Shown here: positions 26,401 to 41,400 of the stretch, piece after piece
How the letters are laid out: every line of letters starts with the position of its first letter
Position numbering within the stretch: the stretch's first letter is position 1
Assembly (NCBI RefSeq): GCF_037975245.1
Contig: NC_092577.1
Coordinates: 139,501 to 203,500 of the forward strand
Origin: Apostichopus japonicus
Taxonomy: Eukaryota; Echinodermata; Holothuroidea; Aspidochirotida; Stichopodidae
DNA length: 64,000 nt
Reading direction: 5' to 3'
Position numbers and translations under genes: made by a program
The notes under the pieces: generated by a model
The model's database searches: none
What the model saw: the letters and a program-made list of their open reading frames with translations, nothing else
Told to the model about the DNA's origin: nothing

Positions 26401-29400
26401 CCAGCTACTTGCAAGTTGTCTCCCTACTAACTCCCCACACCCCCACTTCAGTCCCTGATGCTGACCCCTCCTTCCTATGTGTAGTTCCTTACCTCTGTCT
26501 AATCGCATCTAGTTTCTCCGGATTGTCAACAATGACATGAACTCCCAGGTGCATCTTAGCTTTCTGAAGGCTAAAATCTAAGAATGCAATTTTAGCGCCC
26601 GTAATCTTCTTCAACATTGCTGCAAGAAAGACAATAAAAATAATAACAGATTTTCACCTCCATTGTAGATTATATATAGCTACTAATACTACAACTGAGC
26701 AACAAATTAGAACAAAAGAGATGCAACAAAACATTAATATTTATGCACTCCTTTAGGATTAATAAAACATTTACATACTTTAGTAAGTCTAAAACACTTC
26801 CATAGGCTGCCACTTACACACACATGTGCTACCAGCCTGCCACACACATCCACAGGCTACCCCAAACATGTGCTGCCAGCCTGCCTCACTCAACAGGCTG
26901 CCACGAACATACACATGTGCTGCCAGCCTACCTCACACATCCACAGGCTGCCACTAACACGTGTACACATGTGCTACCAGCCTGCCACACACATCCACAG
27001 GCTACCCTGTACATGTGCTGCCAGCCTGTCTCACTCAACAGGCTGCAAGGAACATACACATGGGTTGCCAGCCTACCTCACACATCCACAGGCTGCCACT
27101 AACACGTGTACACATGTGCTACCAGCCTGCCACACACATCCTCAGGCTATCCCGTACATGTGTTGCCAGCCTGCCTCACTCAACAGGCTGCCAGGAACAT
27201 ACACATGGGTTGCCAGCCTACCTCACACATCCACAGGCTGCCACTAACACGTGTACACATGTGCTATCAGCCTGCCACACACATCCACAGGCTACCCCGT
27301 ACATATTCTGCCAGCCTACCTCACACATCCACAGGCTGCCACTTACACACATGTGCTACCAGCCTGCCACACACATCCTCAGGCTATCCCGTACATGTGC
27401 TGCTAGCCTGCCTCACTCAACAGACTGCCAGGAACATACACATGGGTTGCCAGCCTACCTCACACATCCACAGGCTGCCACTAACACACACATGTGCTAC
27501 CAGCCTGCCACACACATCCACAGGCTACCCCGTACATGTGCTGCCAGTCTGTCTCACTCAACAGGCTGCCACGAACATACACATGGGTTGCCAGCCTGCC
27601 ACACACAACCACAGGCTACCCCGTACATGTGTTGCCAGCCTGCCTCACTCAACAGGCTGCCACGAACATACACATGGGTTGCCAGCCTACCTCACACATC
27701 CACAGGCTGCCACGAACATACACATGGGTTGCCAGCCTGCCACACACATCCACAGGCTGCCACGATTATATACATGTGCTGCCAGCCTACCTCACACATC
27801 CACAGGCTGCCACTAACACGTGTACACATGTGCTATCAGCCTGCCACATACATCCACAGGCTGCCCTGTAAATGTGCTGCCAGTCTGCCTCACTCAACAG
27901 GTTGCCACAAACATACACATTTACATAAGGAAAGGGACTCACCTTGAGAGGCAACTGTGCAGTTAAGAGCATAGCCATCTACCAAGATAGTATCCTTGGC
28001 ACTCTTGCCGTGAGCTTTAAGAAGATTTATGGCCTTGATTGGGCATTTGACAACTCCTTTGTTGTCTGTCATCTTCACAGCATTGGCAGCATCAACCACC
28101 ATGTTAGAGAAAAAATCAGCATCTCTGCAAAATAAGTCAGAAATGGAAAACATGCATTGCTTCCAAGACATAATAAGTGCAATTTTGAGATAGCATGTTC
28201 ACAACGTTTATACATCTTGAACTCTGCTGACCTCAAATGACCTTCAACTTCCACTAATCACAATCAGTTCCATCTACTAAATACGAGGCTCAAACAGACC
28301 AAGTAGACAATCCATCCATGTTGAGATATCATGTTTACAAAGTTTGCAGACTTTAGAGCACTCAAATCAAAGCGGCTTGCACTCAACACAGGGCATCCAT
28401 AAAATAATGTAGGTATCTTGCACTCAATTCAGGGCATCCATACAATACTGTAGGTGTCTTGCACTCAATTCAGGGCATCCATACAACACTGTAGGGGTGT
28501 TGCACTCAACACAGGGAATCCATACAATAATGTAGATATCTTGCACTCAATTCAGGGCATCCATACAATACTGTAGGTGTCTTGCACTAAATTCAGGGCA
28601 TCCATACAACACTGTAGGAGTGTTGCACTCAACACAGGGCATCCATACAATAATGCAGGTATCTTGCACTCAATGCAGGGCATCCATACAATACTGTAGG
28701 TATATTGGACTCAACACAGGGCATCCATACAATACTGTAGGTGTCTTGCACTCAATTCAGGGCATCCATACAATACTGTAGGTATATTGGACTCAACACA
28801 GGGCATCCATAGAACCACTGTAGGTATCTTGCACTCAATACAAGGCATCCATACAATACTTATTAGGTTGATCCAATTCCAATTTGCCTTTTAACAAATA
28901 TCCTTGTTCATCTGTTGCACTACACTCTAAAAAGAGGCTTCTTATACTCCATGTACACCATCCATATTCCTCTCACAATGCCTCTAATAATTTTAAGTAT
29001 GAAAATCAGACCATGATAAATAAATTTATATAAAGGAAGTTTCTACTGCCTATTTAGATCTTATGACTTCTACCTTTTGCTGATTTTGTTATCAAGCCTA
29101 CAGAAAATATCAGCTATTCTGTGCTGTTAAAAATGCTACTGCTGCACACACATATGTATACAAACCAATGCAACAATAACGATGTTCAACCACATATTGT
29201 AGAATTGTATACTCAGGTTACATCATCGCATGAAAGAGTATGCAATGAAAACAATTCCTGCAGCCTGAGTGAATTACTTAGAAGTTGTGAGAACAGAATC
29301 TTGCTAATTTGGCTTGATTGATGATTTCGAACATTGATGATGCTAAACTTGATGTTTAACTTGAGACGCCTTCAGGGTTATTCTGCTCAGGCTTTAGCAA

Positions 29401-32400
29401 CTTGATACGGCAGAGGACTGATGAAACTTGCTTTGTTGAAACAACTCAGTTATGTGAAGCGTTGCAATGTGGCTATAATGTGTTCAAGCTATTGCATATG
29501 TGGCTGTAATGGCTGTTGCAAGGTGGCTGTACTGTGGAGTTGTTGCTATGTGTTTGTAATGTGAAGCTGTTGCAAGGTGGCTGTACTGTGGAGTTGTTGC
29601 TATGTGTTTGTAATGTGAAGCTGTTGCAAGGTGGCTGTACTGTGGAGTTGTTGCTATGTGTTTGTAATGTGAAGCTGTTGCAAGGTGGCTGTATGGTGGA
29701 GTTGTTGCTATGTGTTTGTTATACCAAATTGATGCAAGGTGACTCTATTGTCAAGCATTTTCTGCATTTGATCAAATCACATAAGAGTATTATGAGGTAT
29801 AGAGTGGTTCTTGTATCTCACCTGCCAATGAGCTTGGATGACATGGAGGTCTTTGCAGCATTCACAACACTGTCTCTTCCCAGCTCATCAACACTGATGG
29901 TAAGATGTTCATTAATATACCTACAGGCTTCTCTGGAAAGACAAAAACAAACAATTAAACCATTTAGTATCTTGAATCAGGATATAAAAGTCTTTATTTC
30001 TATAATAAAGGTTCACTCCAAACAGTAATGTTTGCACCGACACTGAAATAACAAACATACAAGTAATAAAGGTTGCAGAACCTTGTGCTACACATATTTG
30101 AGGTTGGTTTAATATGAAGTGAGAATAAATGAGGCATACAAAAACTTTCTACTGGTGTCAAGGTTAAATATGTTATAAAAAGACAACTGGTTAAAATATT
30201 TGATTGCATGTTTATACAAAAAATGATAACTGAAAGACTTTTCACTTTCACAGAGTGTTGTAGCTGTCCAGTCTGCTGCATACTTACTTCACTGCACACG
30301 TAAGGAGACTAAAGTCCTCCTTAGATCTGTAGTAAGCTAAGATTTCCATTGACTAAGTTTCTCCTTAAATCTAACTGAAACTTGATTTATGGTCTGCATA
30401 CGTAAGGAGACTAAAGTCCTCCTTAGATCTGTAGTAAGCAAAGATTTCCATTGACTAAGTTTCTCCTTAAATCTGACTGAAACTTGATTTATGGTCTGAA
30501 CACGTAAGGAGACTAAAGTCCTCCTTAGATCTGTAGGAAGCTAAGATTTCCATTGACTAAGTTTCTCCTTAAATCTAACTGAAACTTGATTTATGGTCTG
30601 CATACGTAAGGAGCTAAAGTCCTCCTTAGATCTGTAGTAAGCTAAGATTTCCATTGACTAAGTTTCTCCTTAAATCTGACTGAAACTTGATTTATGCTCT
30701 GCAAACATAAGGAGACTAAAGTCCTCATTAGATCTGTAGTAAGCTAAGATTTCCATTGACTAAGTTTCTCCTTAAATCTGGCTGAAACTTGATTTATGCT
30801 CTGCAAACATAAGGAGACTAAAGTCCTCCTTAGATCTGTAGTAAGCTAAGATTTCCATTGACTAAGTTTCTCCTTAAATCTGACTGAAACTTGATTTATG
30901 CTCTGCAAACATAAGGAGACTAAAGTCCTCCTTAGACCCGTAGTAAGCTAAGATTTCCATTGACTAAGTTTCTCCTTAAATCTGACTGAAACTTGATTTA
31001 TGGTCTGAACACGTAAGAAGACTAAAGTCCTCCTTAGATTTGTAGGAAGCAAAGATTTCCATTGACTAAGTTTCTCCTTAAATCTAACTGAAACTTGATA
31101 TATGCTCTGCAAACATAAGGAGACTAAAGTCCTCCTTAGATCTGTAGAAAGCTAAGATTTCCATTGACTAAGTTTCTCCTTAAATCTGACTGAAACTTGA
31201 TTTATGCTCTGCAAACATAAGGAGACTAAAGTCCTCCTTAGATCTGTAGTAAGCTAAGATTTCCATTGACTAAGTATCTCCTTAAATCTGACTGAAACTT
31301 GATTTATGCTCTGCAAACATAAGGAGACTAAAGTCTCCTTAGATCTGTAGTAAGCTAAGATTTCCATTGACTAAGTTTCTCCTTAAATCTGGCAGAAACT
31401 TGATTTATGCTCTGCAAACATAAGGAGACTAAAGTCCTCCTTAGATCTGTAGTAAGCTAAGATTTCTAAGTTTCTCCTTAAATCTGACTGAAACTTGATT
31501 TATGGTCTGCATACGTAAGGAGCTAAGGTCCTCCTTAGATCTGTAGTAAGCTAAGATTTCCATTGACTAAGTTTCTCCTTAAATCTGACTGAAACTTGAT
31601 TTATGGTCTGCACACGTAAGGAGACTAAAGTCCTCCTTAGATCTGTAGTAAGCTAAGATTTCCATTGACTAAGTTTCTCCTTAAATCTGGCTGAAACTTG
31701 ATTTATGGTCTGCATACATAAGAAGCTTAAGTCCTCCTTAGATCTGTAGTAAGCTAAGATTTCCATTGACTAAGTTTCTCCTTAAATCTGACTGAAACTT
31801 GATTTATGCTCTGCAAACATAAGGAGACTAAAGTCCTCCTTAGATCTGTAGTAAGCTAAGATTTCTAAGTTTCTCCTTAAATCTGACTGAAACTTGATTT
31901 ATGGTCTGCATACGTAAGGAGACTAAAGTCCTCCTTAGATCTGTAGTAAGCTAAGATTTCCATTGACTAAGTTTCTCCTTAAATCTGGCTGAAACTTGAT
32001 TTATGGTCTGCATACATAAGAAGCTTAAGTCCTCCTTAGATCTGTAGTAAGCTAAGATTTCCATTGACTAAGTTTCTCCTTAAATCTGACTGAAACTTGA
32101 TTTATGGTCTGCACACATAAGGAGCTAAGGTCCTCCTTAGATCTGTAGTAAGCTAAGATTTCCATTGACTAAATTTCTCCTTAAATCTGACTGAAACTTG
32201 ATTTATGGTCTGCACACGTAAGGAGACTAAAGTCCTCCTTAGATCTGTAGTAAGCTAAGATTTCCATTGACTAAGTTTCTCCTTAAATCTGGCAGAAACT
32301 TGATTTATGCTCTGCAAACATAAGGAGACTAAAGTCCTCCTTAGATCTGTAGTAAGCTAATATTTCTAAGTTTCTCCTTAAATCTGACTGAAACTTGATT

Positions 32401-35400
32401 TATGGTCTGCATACATAAGAAGCTTAAGTCCTCCTTAGATCTGTAGTAAGCTAAGATTTCCATTGACTAAGTTTCTCCTTAAATCTGACTGAAACTTGAT
32501 TTATGGTCTGCACACATAAGGAGCTAAGGTCCTCCTTAGATCTGTAGTAAGCTAAGATTTCCATTGACTAAATTTCTCCTTAAATCTGACTGAAACTTGA
32601 TTTATGGTCTGCACACGTAAGGAGACTAAAGTCCTCCTTAGATCTGTAGTAAGCTAAGATTTCCATTGACTAAGTTTCTCCTTAAATCTGGCAGAAACTT
32701 GATTTATGCTCTGCAAACATAAGGAGACTAAAGTCCTCCTTAGATCTGTAGTAAGCTAAGATTTCTAAGATTCTCCTTAAATCTGACTGAAACTTGATTT
32801 ATGGTCTGCATACGTAAGGAGACTAAAGTCCTCCTTAGATCTGTAGTAAGCTAAGATTTCCATTGACTAAGTTTCTCCTTAAATCTAACTGAAACTTGAT
32901 TTATGGTCTGCATACATAAGAAGCTTAAGTCCTCCTTAGATCTGTAGTAAGCTAAGATTTCCATTGACTAAGTTTCTCCTTAAATCTGACTGAAACTTGA
33001 TTTATGGTCTGCACACATAAGGAGCTACAGTACTGATTTCGCTTAACTCCCGTTAAAATTCGTTGAAAGAAAAATAACCGAAATTCTTCGTTTTTTATCG
33101 AAATTCCCCGATTTTTATCGATTTTTATCGAATTTTATCGATTGGTTATACCAGTCATTTCCTTCGCGGAATTTTCAACGATGCGTTGAAATTCTTTTTT
33201 AAACGAAATAGAAGGTCAATATGTGGTTACGCGAAACGTCGGAAAACGCGTAACTTCGTTTATTAATATCAGTTAGACTTTGGTTCAGTCGTTTGAAAGA
33301 GGGAATATTTACAAAAGCATTCTCATGCTTAAATGAGTAGTAACACTCAAAGAAACGTGTAGTTAAACTGACGGGGGACGTTTTCTGACTGTGAACCCCA
33401 AACACAGTGACATAAGTCTTAACTTCGCCAGGAATTCGAGAGGCTGCAGTACAAGCTATGTACCACGAGGCACCCTACCAAATAAGTTGAAGTTCTGTTT
33501 AACCATTTAAATAACAATGAATGGACATATAAACTTGGTTTACTTGCAGATTACGAAAAACAGTTATTTTTAAGAGATGTAAATTTGGTTTTTTATGAGA
33601 GTTGAAGTATGAAACTTTGTTTTCGAGCGAAAACATATTACTTGAAGCAAAATAAAGATGCCCCGCCCATTCTGCGAGGACGCTTCCATTTTTCAAAGAG
33701 GCGTTTTCTCTTTTTATTTTTTCTATTTTGTTAACATTTTAAACATGAAAATTATTTAAAAATATGTGAAGAACTGAGTAATGTACTGCAAACTATCTAT
33801 AAAAAACAGAAAAACGATGTTTTAGGCATGAATAATGTGTTCAATATAACTAAAGTAGTAGGCCAATAGTCATAAGCTCATGATAGTGTCGTCAATTCGT
33901 TTTCTCAGTTTATATTTGAGACATATATCACCCGTGTACATCGATCAATGGCATGTTGAAATCCCGTGTGAAAATATGTTGACCCCAAAAGACGCAAATG
34001 GTCGTTCTAGAAAGTACCGTCATAACATTAACAACACAAGGCCAGTTTGCTCTCTCAGGTCTGCACGTGTACATCCATTTTTTCACACATGGTATTATGC
34101 TGTGCATGCATTGCGGGCGGGATTGCGGCAAACATAAAAGAAAATGAATGAAAATGAAAAACTTACGATATTTTTCACAAATATTGATGCTTAGATAAGT
34201 GCTTCCTCACAATCAACGAGCCGCCCTAAAATTCGCTCCGCTTACGTAAAACTTCTATATATATAACACATGGAAAAACCCGAGATTTTACACACATAAT
34301 TCCCACTGACATTGGTCACAGAACATAAGTAGGTCATTGAACTTTGCCCAAGTTCATCGCACCATGGGAACGACACAACACATTGAACATGATGTTACAT
34401 CTCCCGCCATCTGGACGCCGAGTGTAAATTTTGATGTTATATGCAAATTATGAATGGTACTGCGCAGCGCGATTAAAACTTAACCTGCGTAATTTGTTTT
34501 CTTAACATGACTTTTAATAAGTAGGCAGGAAAGGTGGGTAAGTTTACTAATTTAGGCGAGTTTTTGTTTAAAATCTTGTGATAGATAGACAAATATATTG
34601 TTTTTTTTTTCTTCAAAAGTTACGATGTTGCCGAAGGCCGAGTGATATAAATTCAGTGATCTGAACTTCTGAAGACCACGAATACTGATCATGTGTGTTA
34701 TTCTTTTCAGCAATTATTACACGAAAGGTTCGCAATATTATTGGGCCTAATTAGTAATTAACATACATTGGTCTTGTTGCCTGAATTGCTACCTGCTGGA
34801 AAAAAACTTAATTATTGTACTCATAATGTCCTATTTTCATTAATAGTCGAGTGACCGTGCGTCGAAAAAACCCTGATCGGGAAACAGCGTTTAAACGTTT
34901 AACCGACCGGCAGGCGATACGGTGAAACGGTTAGCGAAATATCTGTTAGGTCACACCCTTACTTAAACACACACAAAAACGATCTTATTGAATGAAAATA
35001 TACTAAAAACCATATCGCAAAAACACAAAATCGCTTATAACTCGAAAACGGAAGGAGATATCGACTTTTGTCGGCTGTATAGGGATTTCCTAAGCCGAAT
35101 TTTGATGCGCTCTATCCACCTGTGTCATTTATGAGCTTCTCTGACGTAAGCTGCAGTACGTAATTTCTCTATACCAGTTCCGCGAAATTTATTTACTGTA
35201 CGCAATAAGCATCGTTCGTTATGTTTTCTTTCACAACGAATATTCAAAGTTGTGCTCCACACGCTTCACAGATATTGTTTTATGTCGTTCATTTTCAATT
35301 TTACTTTAAAATTACCTTTTTCGAACGATGCATTGCATGCTTTATTAAACATTCCTGATAAGTAAAACTAAGGAAGGATATTCAAATATGTACTTTTTTC

Positions 35401-38400
35401 ATTTGATATGATTTTATGAGCTGTTCCACTTGAAAAACGATGATAAAACCGAAAAACAAAACATCTACTTCTCATGTGACGCATACCGGGAGACTCATAA
35501 AAACTCCCCCTTCTCATTAAATTAAATGTACATGCCGTCAGGCCAGTTGAAAGCCGTTAGGCCAGTTGAAAGCCCTCCCTACTAATGTTTGATCAGCTCT
35601 TCCCAATATACAATACTCAAATAAGCAATGAAAATATATTCATTTTCCACAGATTTCTACCCAACATGGGCCTCAAGTCACTGCTTTATTTTCTTAGTAG
35701 TCATGGAAACAATTGTTTGCAACTCTCTTGCTGGCCAGGTGTTTTCAAGTTTTATTAATAGCACGACTTCTGATTGGTTCATTCAAGATAAACTTTCTAT
35801 CCCTGCTGGATTGTTCTACTTATAATATGAATGAATATTTGGTTTTCAGGTAACATCCATTCCATTACGAACAGTAGGGGTAAAATAATGTTTGCTTCTA
35901 GAGGCAGCCAGCCATAGGTTCAGAAAAATACTATGCTAATTAACAGATGGTAGGCGTGAATTTGACAAAGCCAGGTTTATGATTGGACTAAGCCTCTCAA
36001 AAAAAGTTTGGTGGTGGGGATATCCAGGGTAGGGAATACACATGTTAGCAGCAAACTGCAGGTGGCCCAGACCCAGGCTGCGACCTAAATACCAGGGCAG
36101 TCCATCTGCATTCGCGGGCAACTTACAGTAACGGGTTAGGGGGAAAATAACAGGATGTTTTTTATTTTGCGTGCATTGAAGCTGGGGGAGATTTTTGGGA
36201 CGGAATGCGCTCTGAGAAAAGTTTGAAAGTGAGTGCGGTTCTGTAGTAAACGGTACTGTAGTACGTCAAGTAACACAGGAATTTATTGGAAATAAAGATC
36301 TCTTTGATATCCAGCTACGACTGTTTCATTGTGGATATTTTTTTTTATTTCTTGTTTTTCTGACGCTGCGTTCCTTGGTGAGCTAACCTAAACTTATCTT
36401 AGTTTAATACTAGCCTATAACTTAAGAGTCGTAGAATGTGCTTATTACGATCGATCAAGACTAGTTTTTATTATCCTAGCCAAATCATTTTTCAAACACC
36501 TAGTACAGAACTTACTCTACTGTATCTACAATCAAACTTTTGTAACATTTGTAATATTCCTCTACAACTTCTGGTAGAGTCTGAAAACGGCTGTAGTTAA
36601 ACTAAGGATTCAACGCAAGTCACAACCTTGATATGTCTAGAATTGCCTTTGCGGTTTTTGATCGCGATAACTTTCGTGGAAATTTCGTTGAAACTTCGTT
36701 GACAACCGTGCCCGCAGTAGTCTAAATCTTGTCAACGAAATTATTCGTTTTTAACCGATTTTCAACGTTTTTTATCGATTTTCAACGTTTGTTATCGATC
36801 GTTGATTTTTTTTCAACGGGAGTTAAGCGAAATCAGTACTGTAAAGTCCTCCTTAGATCTGTAGTAAGCTAAGATTTCCATTGACTCAGTTTCTCCTTAA
36901 ATCTGACTGAAACTTGATTTATGGTCTGCACACATAAGGAGCTAAGGTCCTCCTTAGATCTGTAGTAAGCTAAGATTTCCATTGACTAAGTATCTCCTTA
37001 AATCTGGCAGAAACTTGATTTATGGTCTGCACACATAAGGAGCTAAGGTCCTCCTTAGATCTGTAGTAAGCTAAGATTTCCATTGACTAAGTATCTCCTT
37101 AAATCTGGCAGAAACTTGATTTATGGCCTGCACACATAAGGAGCTAAAGTCCTCCTTTTGCCATACACTATTTACAGTAGTGTACATATGATGGTATAGA
37201 CATGACACAATGTATACTACTGTATGGTATGCAACTTTCATAACGTCTGTTAAAATGTTATAGGCTATAAATACACTGTGATGTCGGAAATCAATGTAAA
37301 GTAACAGTGCCTAGAGAGAAAATGCAAGAATAAAAATACTTCACTTTAACTAATTTTATTTAGCCCATTAAATTTTGTAGAAGATATTACTTATCGATCT
37401 TGATGTCACAAGAACATGACCTTTAAGGGCCTAATACACACATAACTAGACTTAAGTCCTCCTTAGATCTGAAGTAAGCTGATTTATTAAACTTAAGCCA
37501 GGTACAAGCTTTTAAAGTTAAGGTTAATTAAGATTCATTTTAAGCCAGGTGCAAGCTTATAAGGCTAATTAAGATTCATTTTAAGCCAGTTGCAAGCTTT
37601 TAAGTCTAATTATGATTCATTATAAACCAGGTACAAAATTTTAAGGCTAATTAAGATTAATTTTAAATCTTTATAGGTTCTGTACACATCAGAAATGGTT
37701 GAATCTGGTGTGGTGAAGGTTGACTTACTTGCATGCTAATCTGTAGCCACTGATGATTGTAGTTGGGTGAATCTTCTGTTTCACTAATTCATCGGCATTT
37801 TTTAGTAGCTCTGCTGCTATAAGAACCTGGAAAACAAACAAAAAGCATGATACCAGCCTCATATTATAATTTGGTATTATACTTGTAATGCTAGTAACAC
37901 ACCACTCAAACATTTGTAGATAAAATTTGGCTTGTTACTGGGGCTTGCAAGATGGCTAGAGCAACCAACCTATTCACTGTTCCTCCAATACTGTACACAA
38001 GGGCTTTTACTGTGGCCAGTAGCAAAGAAATTCCATGTTGCTCGGACTCCAAAATCTTTTTCATGACAACAAAGTTTGATAACGTTTTCATATTGCACCA
38101 TCATTCAAATGTAATATTACCTCCTTTAGGTGATTGCATACCTTTGCAATGAAGGTATGAACTGCTAAATATTCATGGATTTTGTGACATTTTTTATTTG
38201 TAGTACACAACTTAATTAAGGGTGAAAAGATTGCTTGGCTGTTATCTCAGTGATGCCCTTGTACTGCATCTTGAACAATCAATCTATCATTTTCAGCAAA
38301 ATCAGCAAAATATGACAAGGATTTGCTTCAATGTTGTCTTTGTAAAAACAGTTCCAGGAACCAGGTCCCACCATTCATTTGTCCCCTTAACAGAAGATGT

Positions 38401-41400
38401 GCCACATTTCTGCAGATACAGCTCTACTAGGAAGACCATTGTTAACTTGCACCCAGACTTGCAGAGACAATCATCTGAAGCATCATCTCATATTCTATAT
38501 CAGCTTGGCCTTTACATAGCATGTATATATGATAATCAGTGACACATTGGAACTAGTATGGAGAGGCCACATTTCTGCAGATACAGCTCTACTAGGAAGA
38601 CCATTGTTAACTTGCACCCAGACTTACGGGAACAATCATCTGAAGCATCATCTCATATTCTATATCAGCTTGGCCTTTACATAGCATGTTTATATGATAA
38701 TCAGTGACACATTGGAACTAGTATGGAGAGGTCAGAGATGCAAGTTGATGTTAAAATTAACTTCATGAGAAACTCAGAGAATGGTGCATTGTCTTGGCCA
38801 AGTATACCTGATGATTTTAGGGTGCCATTCCCAGCATGTACTTTGCCTTCTTGGCATCCCTAGGAAGGCAATACAAACTTTCCTCCAAAGACCCACAACA
38901 AGTGATGAAAGAGTTAATGGAAATGTAGCATTTTAAAAGCACAGCATCAGCACTAAATATTTATATAACACATGCTTCAGTAATAGGTCAGTATGCATTT
39001 CCAATAATTGCACATACATGCCCTGGAGGAGATGAAGGTTGATGCACACTGCAGGAGAGAATAGTACTACTGTAGTACCACTACTGTAGTACTACTACAG
39101 TATGTACAACTTTGGAAGAGTGTACGCTAAATAGGACTTTGGCATTGTTGTACTCCCCCAGTCTGCCTATATGTATTATTTTTTAACATTACACCATTGC
39201 ATACTTGCATGATTACCATGTAAGATGACAGGTTTAATGATTGCATGAATGCTTGATAAAGGACTTACCACTGAGGTGGTTCCATCTCCTACTTCTTGAT
39301 CTTGGAGATCAGCTAACTCCACCAATATCTTTGCTGATGGGTGTTCTACCTCTAATAATTTCAGAATTGTTGCCCCATCATTTGTAACTGTGACATCCTG
39401 ACAAAGAAAGAATGAGTTGTTAAGTTCTTTCTTTAGAAGTGACAGTACTGGTTATGCATTCCTATCAGTCTTTCATAATAAGATAATGTTCAATATGTAC
39501 ATGTATGAACTAAACCATTCTCCCACAGACTCACCCAAGTCTGCTACCATATGACATGTATGTATGAATTTAATCAGTCTCTCTCAGACTTCACCCAAGT
39601 CTGCTACCATATATACACTGTATGTATCAACTTAACCAGTCTCTCTCAGACTTAACCCAAGTCTGCTGCCATTCTGTATGTATGAACTTAACCAGTCTTA
39701 ATCAGACTTACCCAAGTCTGCTACAAGTACACAGATTTGGTTTTCCTTGTCAATTTATTCACTTTAATGACATTCTAAGTATTGCAGGACTTTCCTGATT
39801 CAAGGTTAAAGTTTAATGAATGCTTTGTAAGGGTTACAGGGAAAGTTAAGGTGTGTATATGTCAATTTTCCATTCAAGTCAGCCTCATCTCTACTGCTGT
39901 TCACACTGGCAAATGTCCATGTTTTTGGCAAACGTTGGTAAAACAATAATTGGTAAGCAAAGTCTTAGCAGTTCTATCAACACAGTACTACTCAGTTAAC
40001 TTTGCTCTACAGGATTGATGGAATGGACAACCCACAGGTTTTTCTTTCTTTGGTTGATGACAGCTGTCTGAAATCCAATAACAATACAATTCATTAGCTT
40101 GGCTAGTGCACCTTCATTTACTAAGTGATTTAAAAAAAAAAACATAGAAACATAAACATAGAATTAAAATACAAAAGTAAGTTGCAATCTTTACTTACCC
40201 CAACATCATCCACAAGCATCTTATCAAGTCCAACAGGACCAAGAGAACTCTTGACAATGTTGGCTATGGACGATGCCGCCATCACTGTAAGGTAAAGAAA
40301 GTAAAAGCATTGTCTCATTTCATGAATGATATGATCAACCTGAATATATTACAAAGTATTCTATCAGAGCTCAAATTAAGTAAAACACTTCATAAGTACA
40401 TACAGTAGCTTAATTATTCATGAAATGAGATTGACAAACGATTTCAGAAGTCAGGTGTTTTGTCCAGGGATGCCAGTTTGGCATTTTACAAGCCCCAAGA
40501 AACGACATATTTGGCATTTTTCAAATTAACTTTTCAATGAGTTCAAATAGCATTTGGGCTATTAATTTTTGTATCAGAAGCACTGGCAATCCGGTTTTTT
40601 CATGCTCACATTATATTGAGAACGATACTTTTGGCCGTGGAAAGCAGAATCATAACTAGGATTTTCAAAACTTGCACATCGGGAACACATCCAAAAGAAG
40701 ATCCAAACGCTCGTCCCTGCAATCTGGCATAAAACCTTGCATTTTAAACTTCCTTGTACAGTAACAGAGCATGCGTAGCGCTAATGACCCCTGAAGGCAC
40801 ATTCGTTTCAGTGTTGGAAAACCTTGCTTGATTTCAAATGAACACACTTCAAACAACTGTTGATTTCCCGCTGGTGTTCACCCACAAAGAATTTGGTGTT
40901 GGGTCCAGGGGTTAGCCATACGGGGGCAAAATTTTGGTATATTTGAATGTCTGGCGACAAACAAATCACAGCTGCATATGCAAAATGCTGACAAATTTTC
41001 AATTTACATTGTCATGAAACTGACTAAAAACATGAAAATGTCAAGTAAGAGTAGCTACATTTTGATTGTTTATTGGTATTCCTTGTGCTAGTGTCTTAAT
41101 TGTTAAGCACCTGTATACTTATGCTAAGAAGTTGATGTTTGAATTACTACAAATCGTCTTGTGCAAGCAGTTTCATACATATGAAGTGCGTGATTTTCGT
41201 AAATTTTAGTAGATAACATAAAATACACATCTTTTTTACTTCTTTTTTAAAATAGGGTCAAAACACTCCTGAAAATTGGTATTTAAAGAAAAATTGAAAT
41301 TTACCCACAGAAGTAAGATTTTTTAAGCTTAAGGGCGCTGTTCGTAAAACATACGACCTGCTGGACTATTTTTTTGCACTTTTCCAGTACAACTACCACT

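Noticed and set aside
26961-27947. 328-codon plus-strand frame rich in Cys, His and Thr
   Set aside because: It is a tandem-repeat reading antisense in TCP1 intron 6; overlapping frames are open too and no domain is recognisable.
33199-35825. Short frames (65-85 codons) inside the 3.8-kb TIR element as a transposase
   Set aside because: No DDE/D spacing, no helix-turn-helix and no similarity recognised; frames are of chance length.
35936-36121. Frame with [20 protein letters not shown] inside the TIR element
   Set aside because: Looks like a repeat fragment, but I cannot name a family or show boundaries.
39055-39115. Run of GTAGTACTAC palindromes
   Set aside because: Short simple-sequence tract with no further structure.
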